A program made the translations under genes and the position numbers. A stretch of 15,832 nucleotides of DNA from JAAYCI01 sp964369525 (GTDB lineage: Bacteria > Bacillota > Clostridia > Oscillospirales > Ruminococcaceae), in NCBI GenBank assembly GCA_964369525.1, contig CAYJEW010000048.1:1-15832 (forward strand). Reading direction: 5' to 3'. This document shows positions 7,109-14,397 of this stretch, piece after piece. The notes below the pieces were generated by a model. The model was not told where the DNA came from and did no database searches. It saw only the letters and a list, made by a program, of their open reading frames with translations. The stretch's first letter is position 1, and the number at the start of each line of letters is the position of its first letter.

Positions 7109-8665
7109 ATGTGGTTTTTTTATGCGCTGTGTGCCTATTGGGCTACTGCGTACCAAGGCGGCTACGCTATCTTGTGCTTTTGCGGTTTGGGTATGGGTTT
7201 TACATATATTCTGCTTTTGGGGACAGCGTGGANNNNNNNNNNAACACCGCAAACGCTGCAACAGCTTGGCTTTGCGCCATCGCTTGCGGCATGGATTCCA
7301 CCTTTAGGGCTTTTACTATTTGCCACTCTGGCCAGCTGGGCTTGCGGATTGGCAATATTTTATGCCAAAACGCGGGTGCTACGCACCGCACTTTTATGCG
7401 CCGCATTTGTGCTTTGCCTTGCGCCGTGGGCGGTTGTGCACTATACAGACTTTTACACAGCTGTCTTCCCGCTGTATGCCGAGGGCGGTATATCTACCGA
7501 GCTTACGTCATTAGCGCTCATGGTGCCGCTGGGGCTTAGCTACTATAGCTTTCAGGCAGCGGGGTACGCCTTTGACGTGTTCACCCAGCGCACAAAACCA
7601 GAGCACAACCCTCTGCGCTACGCCTTGTTTCTCTCGCTGTTCCCCGGTCTTTTTGTAGGGCCTATAAACAGGGGCGCCGCACTGCTTTCGCAAATTTCTT
7701 CGCCTGCCGTATTTTCATACAACATGGTTTTTGGCGGGCTATTTAGGGTTTTGTGGGGTGTGTGCAAAAAGCTTGTGGTTGCAAACGGGCTGGCCGCCTT
7801 TACCGGCGCTGTGTTTACCAGCCCCAGCCTTTTTTCTGGCCCTGTGCTGGTTTTGGCGGTGCTTCTTTTTGCCTACCAGCTATATATTGATTTTTCTGCC
7901 TGCTGTGACATAGCCATTGGCTCTGCACGCATGCTTGGCTACAACATTGCCGAAAACTTTGCCCGCCCATTTGCCGCAGGCAGTTTTGCCGGGCTTTGGC
8001 GGCGGTGGTTTATGTCTTTAACAGCTCTTTTGCGCGATGTGGTGTACACGCCTTTGGTGCGTAGTGCTATCTCCACAAAGCTTAGCCGTTCAAAAATTTT
8101 GCGGCAGCTACCCGGTGCTATGGGTATTTTAGCACTTTTCACCTTGCTGGGGTTATGGCACGGCAAGGGCGTAGAGTATGTGCTTTTTGGGGCTGTTTGC
8201 GGCGTGCTGTTTTTGGTAAGTAGCCTTAGCGCACCACTGCGCAAGCGGCTGGCCTCTGCTGTACCTGTGTACCGCATAAAAGGTGTGCGGCGCACTTTAA
8301 GCTGTATTTTTGTGTATATTGTTTTTGCGGCCTGCCTTACGCTGTTTGCCGCCGCACTGTATGAACAGCCGCTAGGCGGGTGGCTACCACGCATAAGCTG
8401 GGGCTGGCAATCGCTTAGCAATGGCGACTTTGTTGCCACCCTCTCTCGCTACGGGCTTGCTACCAAAAACATAATAGTGCTATGCGCAGGTGTTATACTA
8501 ACCGAGCTTGTGGAGTGGCGTGCTATTACAACCTGCGGCAATGTGGCTGTGTGGATTCGCCGCAAAAGGTTTTTTGTGCGCTGGCCGCTTTACTACATCT
8601 TGCTATGCTCTTTAGTGATATTTGGCACCTATTCGCAGCAGGTGGGCATATATCAGCTATTTTAA
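7109..8665 (+). CDS. MBOAT-family membrane-bound O-acyltransferase (AlgI/DltB-like)
   Basis: About 518 residues as read, including 4 unknown codons in the assembly gap, with many hydrophobic segments. Family landmarks are S-Y-Y-S-F-Q-A-A-G-Y-A-F-D-V, then F-P-G-L-F-V-G-P-I-N-R, and I-D-F-S-A-C-C-D-I-A-I-G. The catalytic region follows as L-W-R-R-W-F-M-S-L-T and L-L-G-L-W-H-G. MBOAT proteins of this branch move acyl groups, usually acetyl, across the membrane for O-acylation of alginate, teichoic acid or peptidoglycan with an SGNH-type partner, which is the next gene. The GLWHG histidine is present (codon 351 counted from 7109). The conserved histidine of WRRWH is Phe at codon 301, which is odd. 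The start is uncertain: ATG 7109 lacks a nearby ribosome binding site, while the better-placed ATG 7087 is in another frame and would join this frame if the T7 tract at 7115-7121 were one base shorter. Confidence 0.85.
   Translation: MWFFYALCAYWATAYQGGYAILCFCGLGMGFTYILLLGTAWXXXXTPQTLQQLGFAPSLAAWIPPLGLLLFATLASWACGLAIFYAKTRVLRTALLCAAFVLCLAPWAVVHYTDFYTAVFPLYAEGGISTELTSLALMVPLGLSYYSFQAAGYAFDVFTQRTKPEHNPLRYALFLSLFPGLFVGPINRGAALLSQISSPAVFSYNMVFGGLFRVLWGVCKKLVVANGLAAFTGAVFTSPSLFSGPVLVLAVLLFAYQLYIDFSACCDIAIGSARMLGYNIAENFARPFAAGSFAGLWRRWFMSLTALLRDVVYTPLVRSAISTKLSRSKILRQLPGAMGILALFTLLGLWHGKGVEYVLFGAVCGVLFLVSSLSAPLRKRLASAVPVYRIKGVRRTLSCIFVYIVFAACLTLFAAALYEQPLGGWLPRISWGWQSLSNGDFVATLSRYGLATKNIIVLCAGVILTELVEWRAITTCGNVAVWIRRKRFFVRWPLYYILLCSLVIFGTYSQQVGIYQLF
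7233..7242. other. Assembly gap (10 N) inside the MBOAT gene
   Basis: Ten ambiguous bases fall around codons 42-45 of the MBOAT frame, in the N-terminal membrane region. The frame is open on both sides with the gap counted as 10 nt. A fixed-length scaffold gap would make the true distance unknown. Confidence 0.95.
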
Positions 8666-8722
8666 ATTTGTTTAATTTTACAAAGTAAAAATACAAACGC
8701 AAGCAGAAAGGGGGCGCAAAAA

Positions 8723-10108
8723 ATGAAGCAAGGCAAAAAAATTGGCAAGGCCGTGCTGGTAGGTGTAAGCGTTTTGCTAAAGTGCGCCCTTTTGCTACCT
8801 ATTGCGGCGGTTATTGTGTGGGTAAACTATACCACAGCCGCCAGTGCTGAATATANNNNNNNNNNCACCGCCATTTTAAACGGCGAGGCTATATTAGAGT
8901 ACGACACTATAAATGAGCGGCTGGTGCAGCAGCTGCTTATTGAAAGCCTTGAAGAACCTTTTGACACCATTGCCCTTGGCTCTTCTCGCATTTTACAGCT
9001 AGACTCCGCCACCGCAGACGGCGGTAGTTTTTACAACTGTGGCCTCTCCGGCGCAGACTACCGTGACGTTATGAACACATACTACATGTTTGAAAAGGCA
9101 GACATGCTGCCCGAAAATATAATTATAGGGCTAGACCCTTGGCTTTTTAACGCCGACCCGCTTAGCCTGCACGCCGAAAGCGACGCCGAACTGTTTGAAG
9201 AGTTTATCACGCTGCGCCTTGGTTACAGCACCGATTATGTGCCCCCACAAACCAGCGCCAGCGACTATGCAGAGCTGCTAAGCCCTGCGGCGTTTCAGCA
9301 AAACCTTGCCGCTACCACCGAGCCGCAAAGCACGCTTACCTCGCCAAACATTGCGCAAGGCGACCTTTTTCAATCGGAAGCACAGATAAAATCGCCCGAC
9401 GGCAGTGTTATATATCCTTTGTCCTACCGCACGGCAGACCAAGACGTTATAGACGGCCGCGCGCTAACCCAAGCAGGCACATTTTTGCGCATGGAAGACT
9501 ACGAGGCACCCGATGCAGAGCTGTACGAACTATTCCACCGTTTTATACAGCACATGCAAAACGAGGGCGTTAATGTTATTCTGCTCATGCTCCCATACCA
9601 CCAAACGGTGTACACCTACGCCGCCGAGCGGCCGCTGGAGTTCCCTGGGTTTTTTCTTACAGAGCCGTGGTTTATACAGTACGCTTTGCAGTACAACCTG
9701 CCTTTATACGGCAGCTACAACCCATTTGTAACCGAAAGTTTAACCACCGATTTTTACGACGGCCTGCACATTAGGGGCGAGGCCATAGGCGAAATATTCC
9801 CCGGCGTGGCCGCAGTACAAGAGGCCATGCAAGACGGTAATGCTTATAGTAGCTGGATTACAAGCGGCCACCGTATACAACAAGACACCGCCGTGCAGAT
9901 GGTGGAAGACAGGTATTTGATACCGCAAAGCGAGCCGCTTGTGCCTGCGGAAGACTTTGTTATTCGTGGCGAGCTTTGCTATCTTGTAGAGCGCTATAAC
10001 CCTGCCGGTGATGTGCTGCTAGCGCGCTATGCTGTGTCGAGGCGGGAGGGTATTATCTACCGCTACGATACCGACCTTAGCAACTGGGTAATAGACCAGC
10101 GCTTTTAG
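8723..10108 (+). CDS. SGNH/AlgJ-DltD-like membrane-anchored acyltransferase partner
   Basis: About 461 residues including 4 unknown codons. The start is ATG 8723 with AAAGGGGG 8 nt upstream and 57 nt after the MBOAT stop. A basic N-terminus and one hydrophobic segment (about 11-33) predict a single anchor with the bulk outside the cell. I-A-L-G-S-S-R-I at 83-90 gives the GSSR form of the SGNH nucleophile block (Ser87 or Ser88), as in AlgJ/AlgX/DltD-like proteins. Asn104 lies in Y-N-C-G-L-S-G, and the catalytic D-x-x-H is D346-G-L-H349. I-I-I-G-L-D-P-W and V-I-L-L-M-L-P-Y-H are the core strands. Such proteins complete O-acylation of an extracellular polymer with the preceding MBOAT, so transfer to the glycan is the inferred role. 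A C-terminal extension of about 95 residues after D-x-x-H is unrecognised. This is the last gene before the terminator. Confidence 0.78.
   Translation: MKQGKKIGKAVLVGVSVLLKCALLLPIAAVIVWVNYTTAASAEYXXXXTAILNGEAILEYDTINERLVQQLLIESLEEPFDTIALGSSRILQLDSATADGGSFYNCGLSGADYRDVMNTYYMFEKADMLPENIIIGLDPWLFNADPLSLHAESDAELFEEFITLRLGYSTDYVPPQTSASDYAELLSPAAFQQNLAATTEPQSTLTSPNIAQGDLFQSEAQIKSPDGSVIYPLSYRTADQDVIDGRALTQAGTFLRMEDYEAPDAELYELFHRFIQHMQNEGVNVILLMLPYHQTVYTYAAERPLEFPGFFLTEPWFIQYALQYNLPLYGSYNPFVTESLTTDFYDGLHIRGEAIGEIFPGVAAVQEAMQDGNAYSSWITSGHRIQQDTAVQMVEDRYLIPQSEPLVPAEDFVIRGELCYLVERYNPAGDVLLARYAVSRREGIIYRYDTDLSNWVIDQRF
8856..8865. other. Assembly gap (10 N) inside the SGNH-like gene
   Basis: Ten ambiguous bases around codons 45-48, just after the predicted membrane anchor. 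As with the gap in the MBOAT gene, the frame is open on both sides if the length is truly 10 nt. Confidence 0.95.
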
Positions 10109-10155
10109 CGGCGCTAAAGCTTTGCGCACGTTATAGCATCGCTACACTAAATATT

Positions 10156-10195
10156 AAAAGCCGCATATCTGCACCTGTGCAGATATGCGGCTTTT
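10156..10195. terminator. Bidirectional terminator between the glycan and peptidase operons
   Basis: A perfect 19-bp inverted repeat (10156-10174 with 10177-10195) with a nominal 2-nt loop. It has a GC-rich centre, an A4 at one base and T4 plus GTTGTT at the other. It lies 47 nt after the SGNH gene stop and 32 nt before the end of the convergent NlpC/P60 gene, so it can serve both. Confidence 0.92.
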
Positions 10196-10227
10196 GTTGT
10201 TATTTTATCTGGATTATATAACTTTGG

Positions 10228-11043
10228 CTAAAACAAGCTGGCGTAGCCTTGCAGTGTATCTGCAAGGTCTTTGCGAAAAAACGGTGAGCCGTCTTGCAAG
10301 CTACTGATAACAACACCGTCGCTACCGCTAAGCGGGGTTGAGTGCACATATCTGCCCTCGCCTAGATATAGCGCTACATGCTCTGCAAAGAATATCACAT
10401 CGCCCATGCCTAGCTGTTCTTTTTCGATAGGTTTTAGCGGCGAGGCTTGCTGCAAGCTACCCACCCGCCCGAGTGCACAGCCATTAAGCAGATATGCCAT
10501 AGCCACAAGGCCGTGAGCGTCTATACCAAGCGCTGTGCGCCCTGCACTGCGGTACTGCGTACCAAGATAGCTTAGCGCCGAAGCCGCCAGCGCCTCGCGC
10601 AGGGCTTTCTCGTTGCCTGCATCCCAGCGAGCAAGCTGTGGCATGAGGTTGCTTTTTCTGGCAAAGCCCTGCCGGCCACATGGCAGAGCCACCGCCAGCC
10701 AGCCTTGTGCATCCTCTTGCCCCATGGGGCGCAGCATGCCGCCTCTGGGCAGGCTTTCCAGTATAGTGCTGTGTATATTTGGCTGTTGTAGTACGTCCAG
10801 CCACGGCGCACGCACAGCCATTTTTGCCATGTGTTGCCATTCTTTTGCCGCCTGCTCATCTTGCTGCAGTGCTTCGGCCTGCAAATAGCCTTCTGCCCCT
10901 TCGGCTGTGCGCACACGGCAGTATCCGCCTTGCTCTGCGCTAAGTAGCTCTACCACCATGCCAAACAGTAGCTCGTCTGCCACATCACTGCCAGGGCTTC
11001 TATACAGTTGAACCAGCGATTTTTTTACAACAGCATAGGCCAT
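10228..11043 (-). CDS. SH3-NlpC/P60 cell-wall hydrolase-like protein lacking the catalytic Cys
   Basis: A 271-residue protein. The ATG at 11043 has AAAGGAG about 8 nt upstream. Residues about 1-60 and 75-140 look like two bacterial SH3-like domains (L-Y-R-S-P-G-S, G-Y-C-R-V-R and G-W-L-A-V-A-L). The C-terminal part (about 145-271) matches NlpC/P60 peptidases of the YkfC kind: Y-L-G-T-Q-Y-R-S-A-G-R, G-D-V-I-F-F, E-H-V-A-L-Y-L-G (His222), Y-V-H-S-T (His234), G-V-V-I-S-S-L. These enzymes cut gamma-D-Glu-diamino acid bonds in cell-wall peptides. The expected D-C-S-G reads D-A176-H177-G, so the nucleophile is absent; Cys189 is the nearest cysteine. Family knowledge predicts an inactive or altered enzyme. 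No signal peptide is seen, so a cytoplasmic role like YkfC's is likely. It is the last gene of a three-gene hydrolase operon. Confidence 0.82.
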   Translation of the reverse strand: MAYAVVKKSLVQLYRSPGSDVADELLFGMVVELLSAEQGGYCRVRTAEGAEGYLQAEALQQDEQAAKEWQHMAKMAVRAPWLDVLQQPNIHSTILESLPRGGMLRPMGQEDAQGWLAVALPCGRQGFARKSNLMPQLARWDAGNEKALREALAASALSYLGTQYRSAGRTALGIDAHGLVAMAYLLNGCALGRVGSLQQASPLKPIEKEQLGMGDVIFFAEHVALYLGEGRYVHSTPLSGSDGVVISSLQDGSPFFRKDLADTLQGYASLF

Positions 11044-11079
11044 ATTATACTCTCCTTTAGATATATGTAGTAATACAAT

Positions 11080-12192
11080 TTATTTTGCCTTGTTTGCCGC
11101 AGCCCAGCCGGGCCAGGGCGTATCTTCTGCCTGTTGCGGCGGCACCTTGGCCAATGCGTCGCGCAGGCCCCACACACGGTGGCCATCACGGCCCTCGGTT
11201 GTTTTGCCGTGATACAAAGACGATAGTATGGCCTCTTCCACCACCTGTGCTGTGGCCGAAAAGAAACCGTTAAGCGAGCCCTCGCCTAGGTAACAGCGCT
11301 GTAGTGGCTCTGTGCCTTGGCGATACGGAATGCGGTTTGCCACCGAAAACGCCAGCGCTATCTCGCCACTACCTGAGGCAATATACGCCCCTGTGCGTGA
11401 GATGCCTACAGGCACGCGCCTGCAAATTCTGGCAAGTTGCCTACTGCTAAGCGGTGCGTCGGTTGCCAAAACAACAATTACACTGCCTCCGGTTTGCGGC
11501 AACATGCCGTTTTCGGGCGCAAATCCTGCGGCATTTAACTGCTTGCCCACAAAATTACCTGCTATTGTTAGGTTTTCCAGCGCACCAAAGTTTGTGAGCA
11601 CTAGGCAGCCCATAGTGTAACTACCGTGCGGTAGCTCCACTATGCGAGAGGCCGTACCTATGCCACCTTTTAGCCCATAACACACCATGCCGCGCCCTGC
11701 GCCTGCGGCGCCCTGCTCAAACTGTACATCGGCCGCATTTATTGCCGCGTGCACATGCTCCGGCTTTGTGGCACGCTCGCGCACGTCGCTAAGGTAGCCG
11801 TCGTTACACTCAAGCACAATTGGGTTTACCGTGCCATCTTGCCCACCTATGCCAAGGTGGTCTTTTAGCATGTGAGTTACCACCGCCTCAAAACCTACCC
11901 CCACTGCCAGCGTATTTACCAGCACCAGCGGTGTTTCTATGCAGCCCATCTCGCCCACCTGCATAAGCCCTGCACTTTTGCCGTAGCCGTTTATTATGTG
12001 CACCGCCGCAGGCAGCTTGTTTTCATACGGGCTGTCGGGCGAGGGGCATATAGCTGTAACGCCACTGTATATGTTTTTTTCTTTGTCGTCTATTGCACAG
12101 TGCCCCACCGTAACACCGGGCACATCACATATGCTTCCCAGCGGCCCCGAAGGCATAACGCCTTGCGGGTGCCAATCATGTCCAAACTCCAT
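11080..12192 (-). CDS. P1-family (DmpA-type) aminopeptidase
   Basis: A 370-residue member of the DmpA/BapA family, N-terminal nucleophile hydrolases that process themselves into two chains. DmpA is an L-aminopeptidase and D-amidase/D-esterase; relatives cut beta-amino acid peptides. The start has I-C-D-V-P-G-V-T-V-G-H (21-31). The core shows G-A-A-G-A-G-R-G-M (161-169) and L-K-G-G-I-G-T-A-S-R (174-183). The self-cleavage site is expected before Ser237 in T-G-G-S-V-I-V-V-L-A-T-D-A-P-L (234-248), where Ser becomes the nucleophile. S-R-T-G-A-Y-I-A-S-G-S-G-E and F-S follow in the small chain. AAGGAGG lies 4-5 nt before the ATG at 12192. No signal peptide is seen, so it is probably cytoplasmic. 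It lies 36 nt after the M55 gene and 36 nt before the NlpC/P60 gene, in the same direction. The exact substrate cannot be read from sequence. Confidence 0.92.
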   Translation of the reverse strand: MEFGHDWHPQGVMPSGPLGSICDVPGVTVGHCAIDDKEKNIYSGVTAICPSPDSPYENKLPAAVHIINGYGKSAGLMQVGEMGCIETPLVLVNTLAVGVGFEAVVTHMLKDHLGIGGQDGTVNPIVLECNDGYLSDVRERATKPEHVHAAINAADVQFEQGAAGAGRGMVCYGLKGGIGTASRIVELPHGSYTMGCLVLTNFGALENLTIAGNFVGKQLNAAGFAPENGMLPQTGGSVIVVLATDAPLSSRQLARICRRVPVGISRTGAYIASGSGEIALAFSVANRIPYRQGTEPLQRCYLGEGSLNGFFSATAQVVEEAILSSLYHGKTTEGRDGHRVWGLRDALAKVPPQQAEDTPWPGWAAANKAK

Positions 12193-12228
12193 GCTTCCTC
12201 CTTGGGTGGCGCTAGCCTAGCCTGCGCC

Positions 12229-13032
12229 TTATAGTACAAAATGGAAAAACCTTAATACTTCCTGAAAATCTTCATGCTCAAAACCGATGGTTTTTTCGTC
12301 TATCAGCTCGGCTCCAGGGTAAAACATTTTTTGGTACGCTGTTGTGTGGTTTTGATAACGCACCTGCACTTCAAATTTTTCCGGTAGCTTCACTATACAC
12401 TCTTCAAGGTTGCCTTTAAGCGCTTTCTCTACGCCCTCACGTATCCACTCTACCGCAAGCTCAGGGTGCATGCTGGTAGAGGACGCGCCCTCGCCAAAGC
12501 TAACCGCCACCGTGGTTATGGCGGGTATCATCTCGCTTGCCTGGCGGCACAGCTTTTCGTCACCGCTAACAAACACCAGCGGTACACCACGCACACCTGC
12601 CGTGTAAGCCGCAATGGTAAACTCGCTTGCCACCTCGCCGTTTATAAGTATTCTGTCTACCTCGGTGTGCATGGTATGGCTTAGTGGGTTGCCGTCGCTG
12701 CATGCCGCAGAGTGGTAGCCCGTGCACACAAGTGCGTCGAAGTTGTCTGCAAGGCCTGCAAGCATGCTAAACGGGTTGCCGCTCCAGCCACGGTTTATGC
12801 ACACGCCTTTGGGTAGTGCGGCTGGGTTTATGTTGCGGGCGGTGTCGTGCGCGTCTTTTACAAGTATCTCGTCTACGTCTGCTTTAAGTGCGCCCTCGCA
12901 CACAGCACAAACCTCGCGGGTCATCTGCTCGCAAAAATAGTTGTACCATGCGCCACCCAGTTTATAATCGGCTTCGTCGTGATGGGCTATGCCACAAACG
13001 CCCTCAATGTCGCTTGAGATAAAAAGTTTCAA
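12229..13032 (-). CDS. dppA: M55-family D-aminopeptidase, DppA-like
   Basis: A 267-residue zinc peptidase of family M55, close to the usual length. The family removes N-terminal D-residues, for example D-Ala from D-Ala-D-Ala, in the cytoplasm. Expected zinc ligands are all visible: Asp8 and Glu10 in S-S-D-I-E-G, His62 in V-K-D-A-H-D, His107 in T-G-Y-H-S and Glu133 in I-N-G-E. His119 in P-L-S-H-T matches the catalytic His. The start is TTG 13032, supported by AAAGGAGG 7 nt upstream and by M-K-L-F-I-S-S-D-I-E-G aligning directly with the family start. This is the first gene of the hydrolase operon. An extended -10 promoter lies about 90 nt upstream. B. subtilis DppA sits in a dipeptide-permease operon, but no permease is present here. 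Confidence 0.93.
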   Translation of the reverse strand: MKLFISSDIEGVCGIAHHDEADYKLGGAWYNYFCEQMTREVCAVCEGALKADVDEILVKDAHDTARNINPAALPKGVCINRGWSGNPFSMLAGLADNFDALVCTGYHSAACSDGNPLSHTMHTEVDRILINGEVASEFTIAAYTAGVRGVPLVFVSGDEKLCRQASEMIPAITTVAVSFGEGASSTSMHPELAVEWIREGVEKALKGNLEECIVKLPEKFEVQVRYQNHTTAYQKMFYPGAELIDEKTIGFEHEDFQEVLRFFHFVL

Positions 13033-13039
13033 GGCTGTG

Positions 13040-13047
13040 CCTCCTTT
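13040..13047 (-). promoter_or_regulatory. Ribosome binding site supporting the TTG start of dppA
   Basis: AAAGGAGG read on the minus strand, 7 nt before TTG 13032-13030. No in-frame ATG near the family start competes with it. Confidence 0.8.
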
Positions 13048-13122
13048 GAGCTACTACATATTTACGCAGCGGCAAACGCCGCAACTGTTTTTTTGTAACA
13101 TATAAATAAACGAACAGGATAT

Positions 13123-13132
13123 ATTATACCAT
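13123..13132 (-). promoter_or_regulatory. Extended -10 promoter of the hydrolase operon
   Basis: Read leftward, TGG (13131-13129) precedes a perfect TATAAT (13128-13123). No good -35 box is found at 16-18 nt, as is often so for TGn promoters. It lies in the 219-nt divergent region ahead of the aldo/keto reductase. Confidence 0.6.
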
Positions 13133-13239
13133 GTTTTTGCAGATAGGAAAACATCAAACACATGCTTTTACTCGGCTTTACTGCTTTTTATAGACGCGCC
13201 GGCGCAGCGGGTGGTATACTACAGATATATATAAATATT

Positions 13240-13245
13240 GGGAGG
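13240..13245 (+). promoter_or_regulatory. Ribosome binding site fixing the aldo/keto reductase start
   Basis: GGGAGG lies 6 nt before ATG 13252. A longer in-frame reading from ATG 13162 adds 30 residues unlike the family start and has no comparable site. TATACT at 13215-13220 may be the -10 of this gene, but no good -35 box was found. Confidence 0.78.
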
Positions 13246-13251
13246 CGTAGC

Positions 13252-14397
13252 ATGGAATATAGAACATTTAAAAACAGTGGCGACAAGCTTTCATTGCTTG
13301 GTTTTGGCGGCATGCGTCTGCCCACAAGTACCGGCGGGCCGGTAAGTTTAAATGAGCAGGCGGCCGATATAGACGAGGCCGCAGCCACCCTGCTGGTAGA
13401 CGCAGCCATTAGCGGCGGCGTTAACTATTTTGACACCGCATACAACTACCACGGGGGTGCGTCGGAGCTATTTTTTGGCAGGGCGCTAAGCCGCTATGAG
13501 CGCAGCAAATATCATTTGACCAGCAAGATGCCTTTGTGGCTGGTGAACAGCATAGAGGACGCACAGCGTATATTTGACGAACAGCTGGCGCGCTGCCAAA
13601 CCGAATATTTTGACTATTATTTGTGTCACTCGATGATACAGCTTTCGTTTGACAATATGAAAAAGCTTGGGCTGTTTGATTTTTTGTATAAAAAGAAAAG
13701 CCAAGGCCTTATACGCAACCTTGGCTTCTCGTTTCACGATAAGCCGCCCGTGCTAAAGGCCATTGCCTCCGAGTGGCCGTGGGACTTTGGGCAGCTACAG
13801 CTAAACTATTTAGACTGGGAGTATCTAAACGGGAAAGAGATGTACCAAACGCTTGAAGCGCTGGGTATTCCCTGCTTTGTTATGGAGCCTGTGCGCGGCG
13901 GGCGGCTGGCTGATATTGGCAAAGCCGGCAATGATATTTTAAACACCGCAAACCCAAGCGCCAGCACCGCCAGCTGGGCCATACGCTGGGCGGCATCGCT
14001 GCCAAATGTTGCGTGTGTGCTTAGTGGTATGAGCACGCAACAGCAACTAAAGGACAACATTGCCACCTTAAGCCCGCTTGTGCCACTATCGCAAAGCGAG
14101 CATGACACGCTAAACAAAGCGCTGGAAAGCTTTAAGCAGTTTGCCACCATACCTTGCACCGCTTGTAGATACTGCCTGCCCTGCCCGCACGGGGTGGATA
14201 TTCCCGGCCTTTTTGAACTTTACAACCAAATTGTGTTCGACAGCGACAGCATGTACCTAAAAGCGCGCTACCGGCGCCTGCCACAAGAGCAAAACGCCGG
14301 CGCTTGCGTGGCCTGCGGCCACTGCGAGCGGCTGTGTCCACAGCATATTGCTATATCAAAACAGCTACAAAGCATGCACAAGGCCGCCACCAGCTAA
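13252..14397 (+). CDS. Aldo/keto reductase with C-terminal 2x[4Fe-4S] ferredoxin domain
   Basis: 381 residues from ATG 13252. The first 290 or so form an aldo/keto reductase barrel, beginning M-E-Y-R-T-F and L-G-F-G-G-M-R-L-P. The catalytic tetrad is visible: Asp61 and Tyr66 in F-D-T-A-Y-N-Y, Lys92 in L-T-S-K-M, His126 in L-C-H-S. V-R-G-G-R-L-A and G-M-S-T follow. The C-terminal part has two cysteine sets: C302-x2-C305-x2-C308-x2-C311-P and C352-x2-C355-x2-C358-x3-C362-P, likely two [4Fe-4S] clusters. This fusion is common in anaerobes and generally annotated as a predicted oxidoreductase; substrate and electron partner are unknown. The clusters suggest exchange of electrons with another protein instead of NADPH alone. 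It stands alone, divergent from the hydrolase operon, with no clear terminator after it, only T-rich sequence. Confidence 0.9.
   Translation: MEYRTFKNSGDKLSLLGFGGMRLPTSTGGPVSLNEQAADIDEAAATLLVDAAISGGVNYFDTAYNYHGGASELFFGRALSRYERSKYHLTSKMPLWLVNSIEDAQRIFDEQLARCQTEYFDYYLCHSMIQLSFDNMKKLGLFDFLYKKKSQGLIRNLGFSFHDKPPVLKAIASEWPWDFGQLQLNYLDWEYLNGKEMYQTLEALGIPCFVMEPVRGGRLADIGKAGNDILNTANPSASTASWAIRWAASLPNVACVLSGMSTQQQLKDNIATLSPLVPLSQSEHDTLNKALESFKQFATIPCTACRYCLPCPHGVDIPGLFELYNQIVFDSDSMYLKARYRRLPQEQNAGACVACGHCERLCPQHIAISKQLQSMHKAATS

Noticed and set aside
7078..7539. A separate open frame of about 150 codons overlapping the MBOAT start
   Set aside because: Beyond the first 30 or so codons its translation is not protein-like, and it overlaps the conserved MBOAT frame. 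It is better explained as the out-of-frame leader of the MBOAT gene.
8676..8690. TTTTAC...GTAAAA hairpin between the MBOAT and SGNH genes
   Set aside because: Only 6 bp, nearly all A/T, with no T-run in the right place, so it is too weak for a terminator. The two genes probably share a transcript.
13162..13251. A 30-residue N-terminal extension of the aldo/keto reductase
   Set aside because: The extension overlaps the likely promoter region, lacks family similarity and has a poorer ribosome binding site than ATG 13252.
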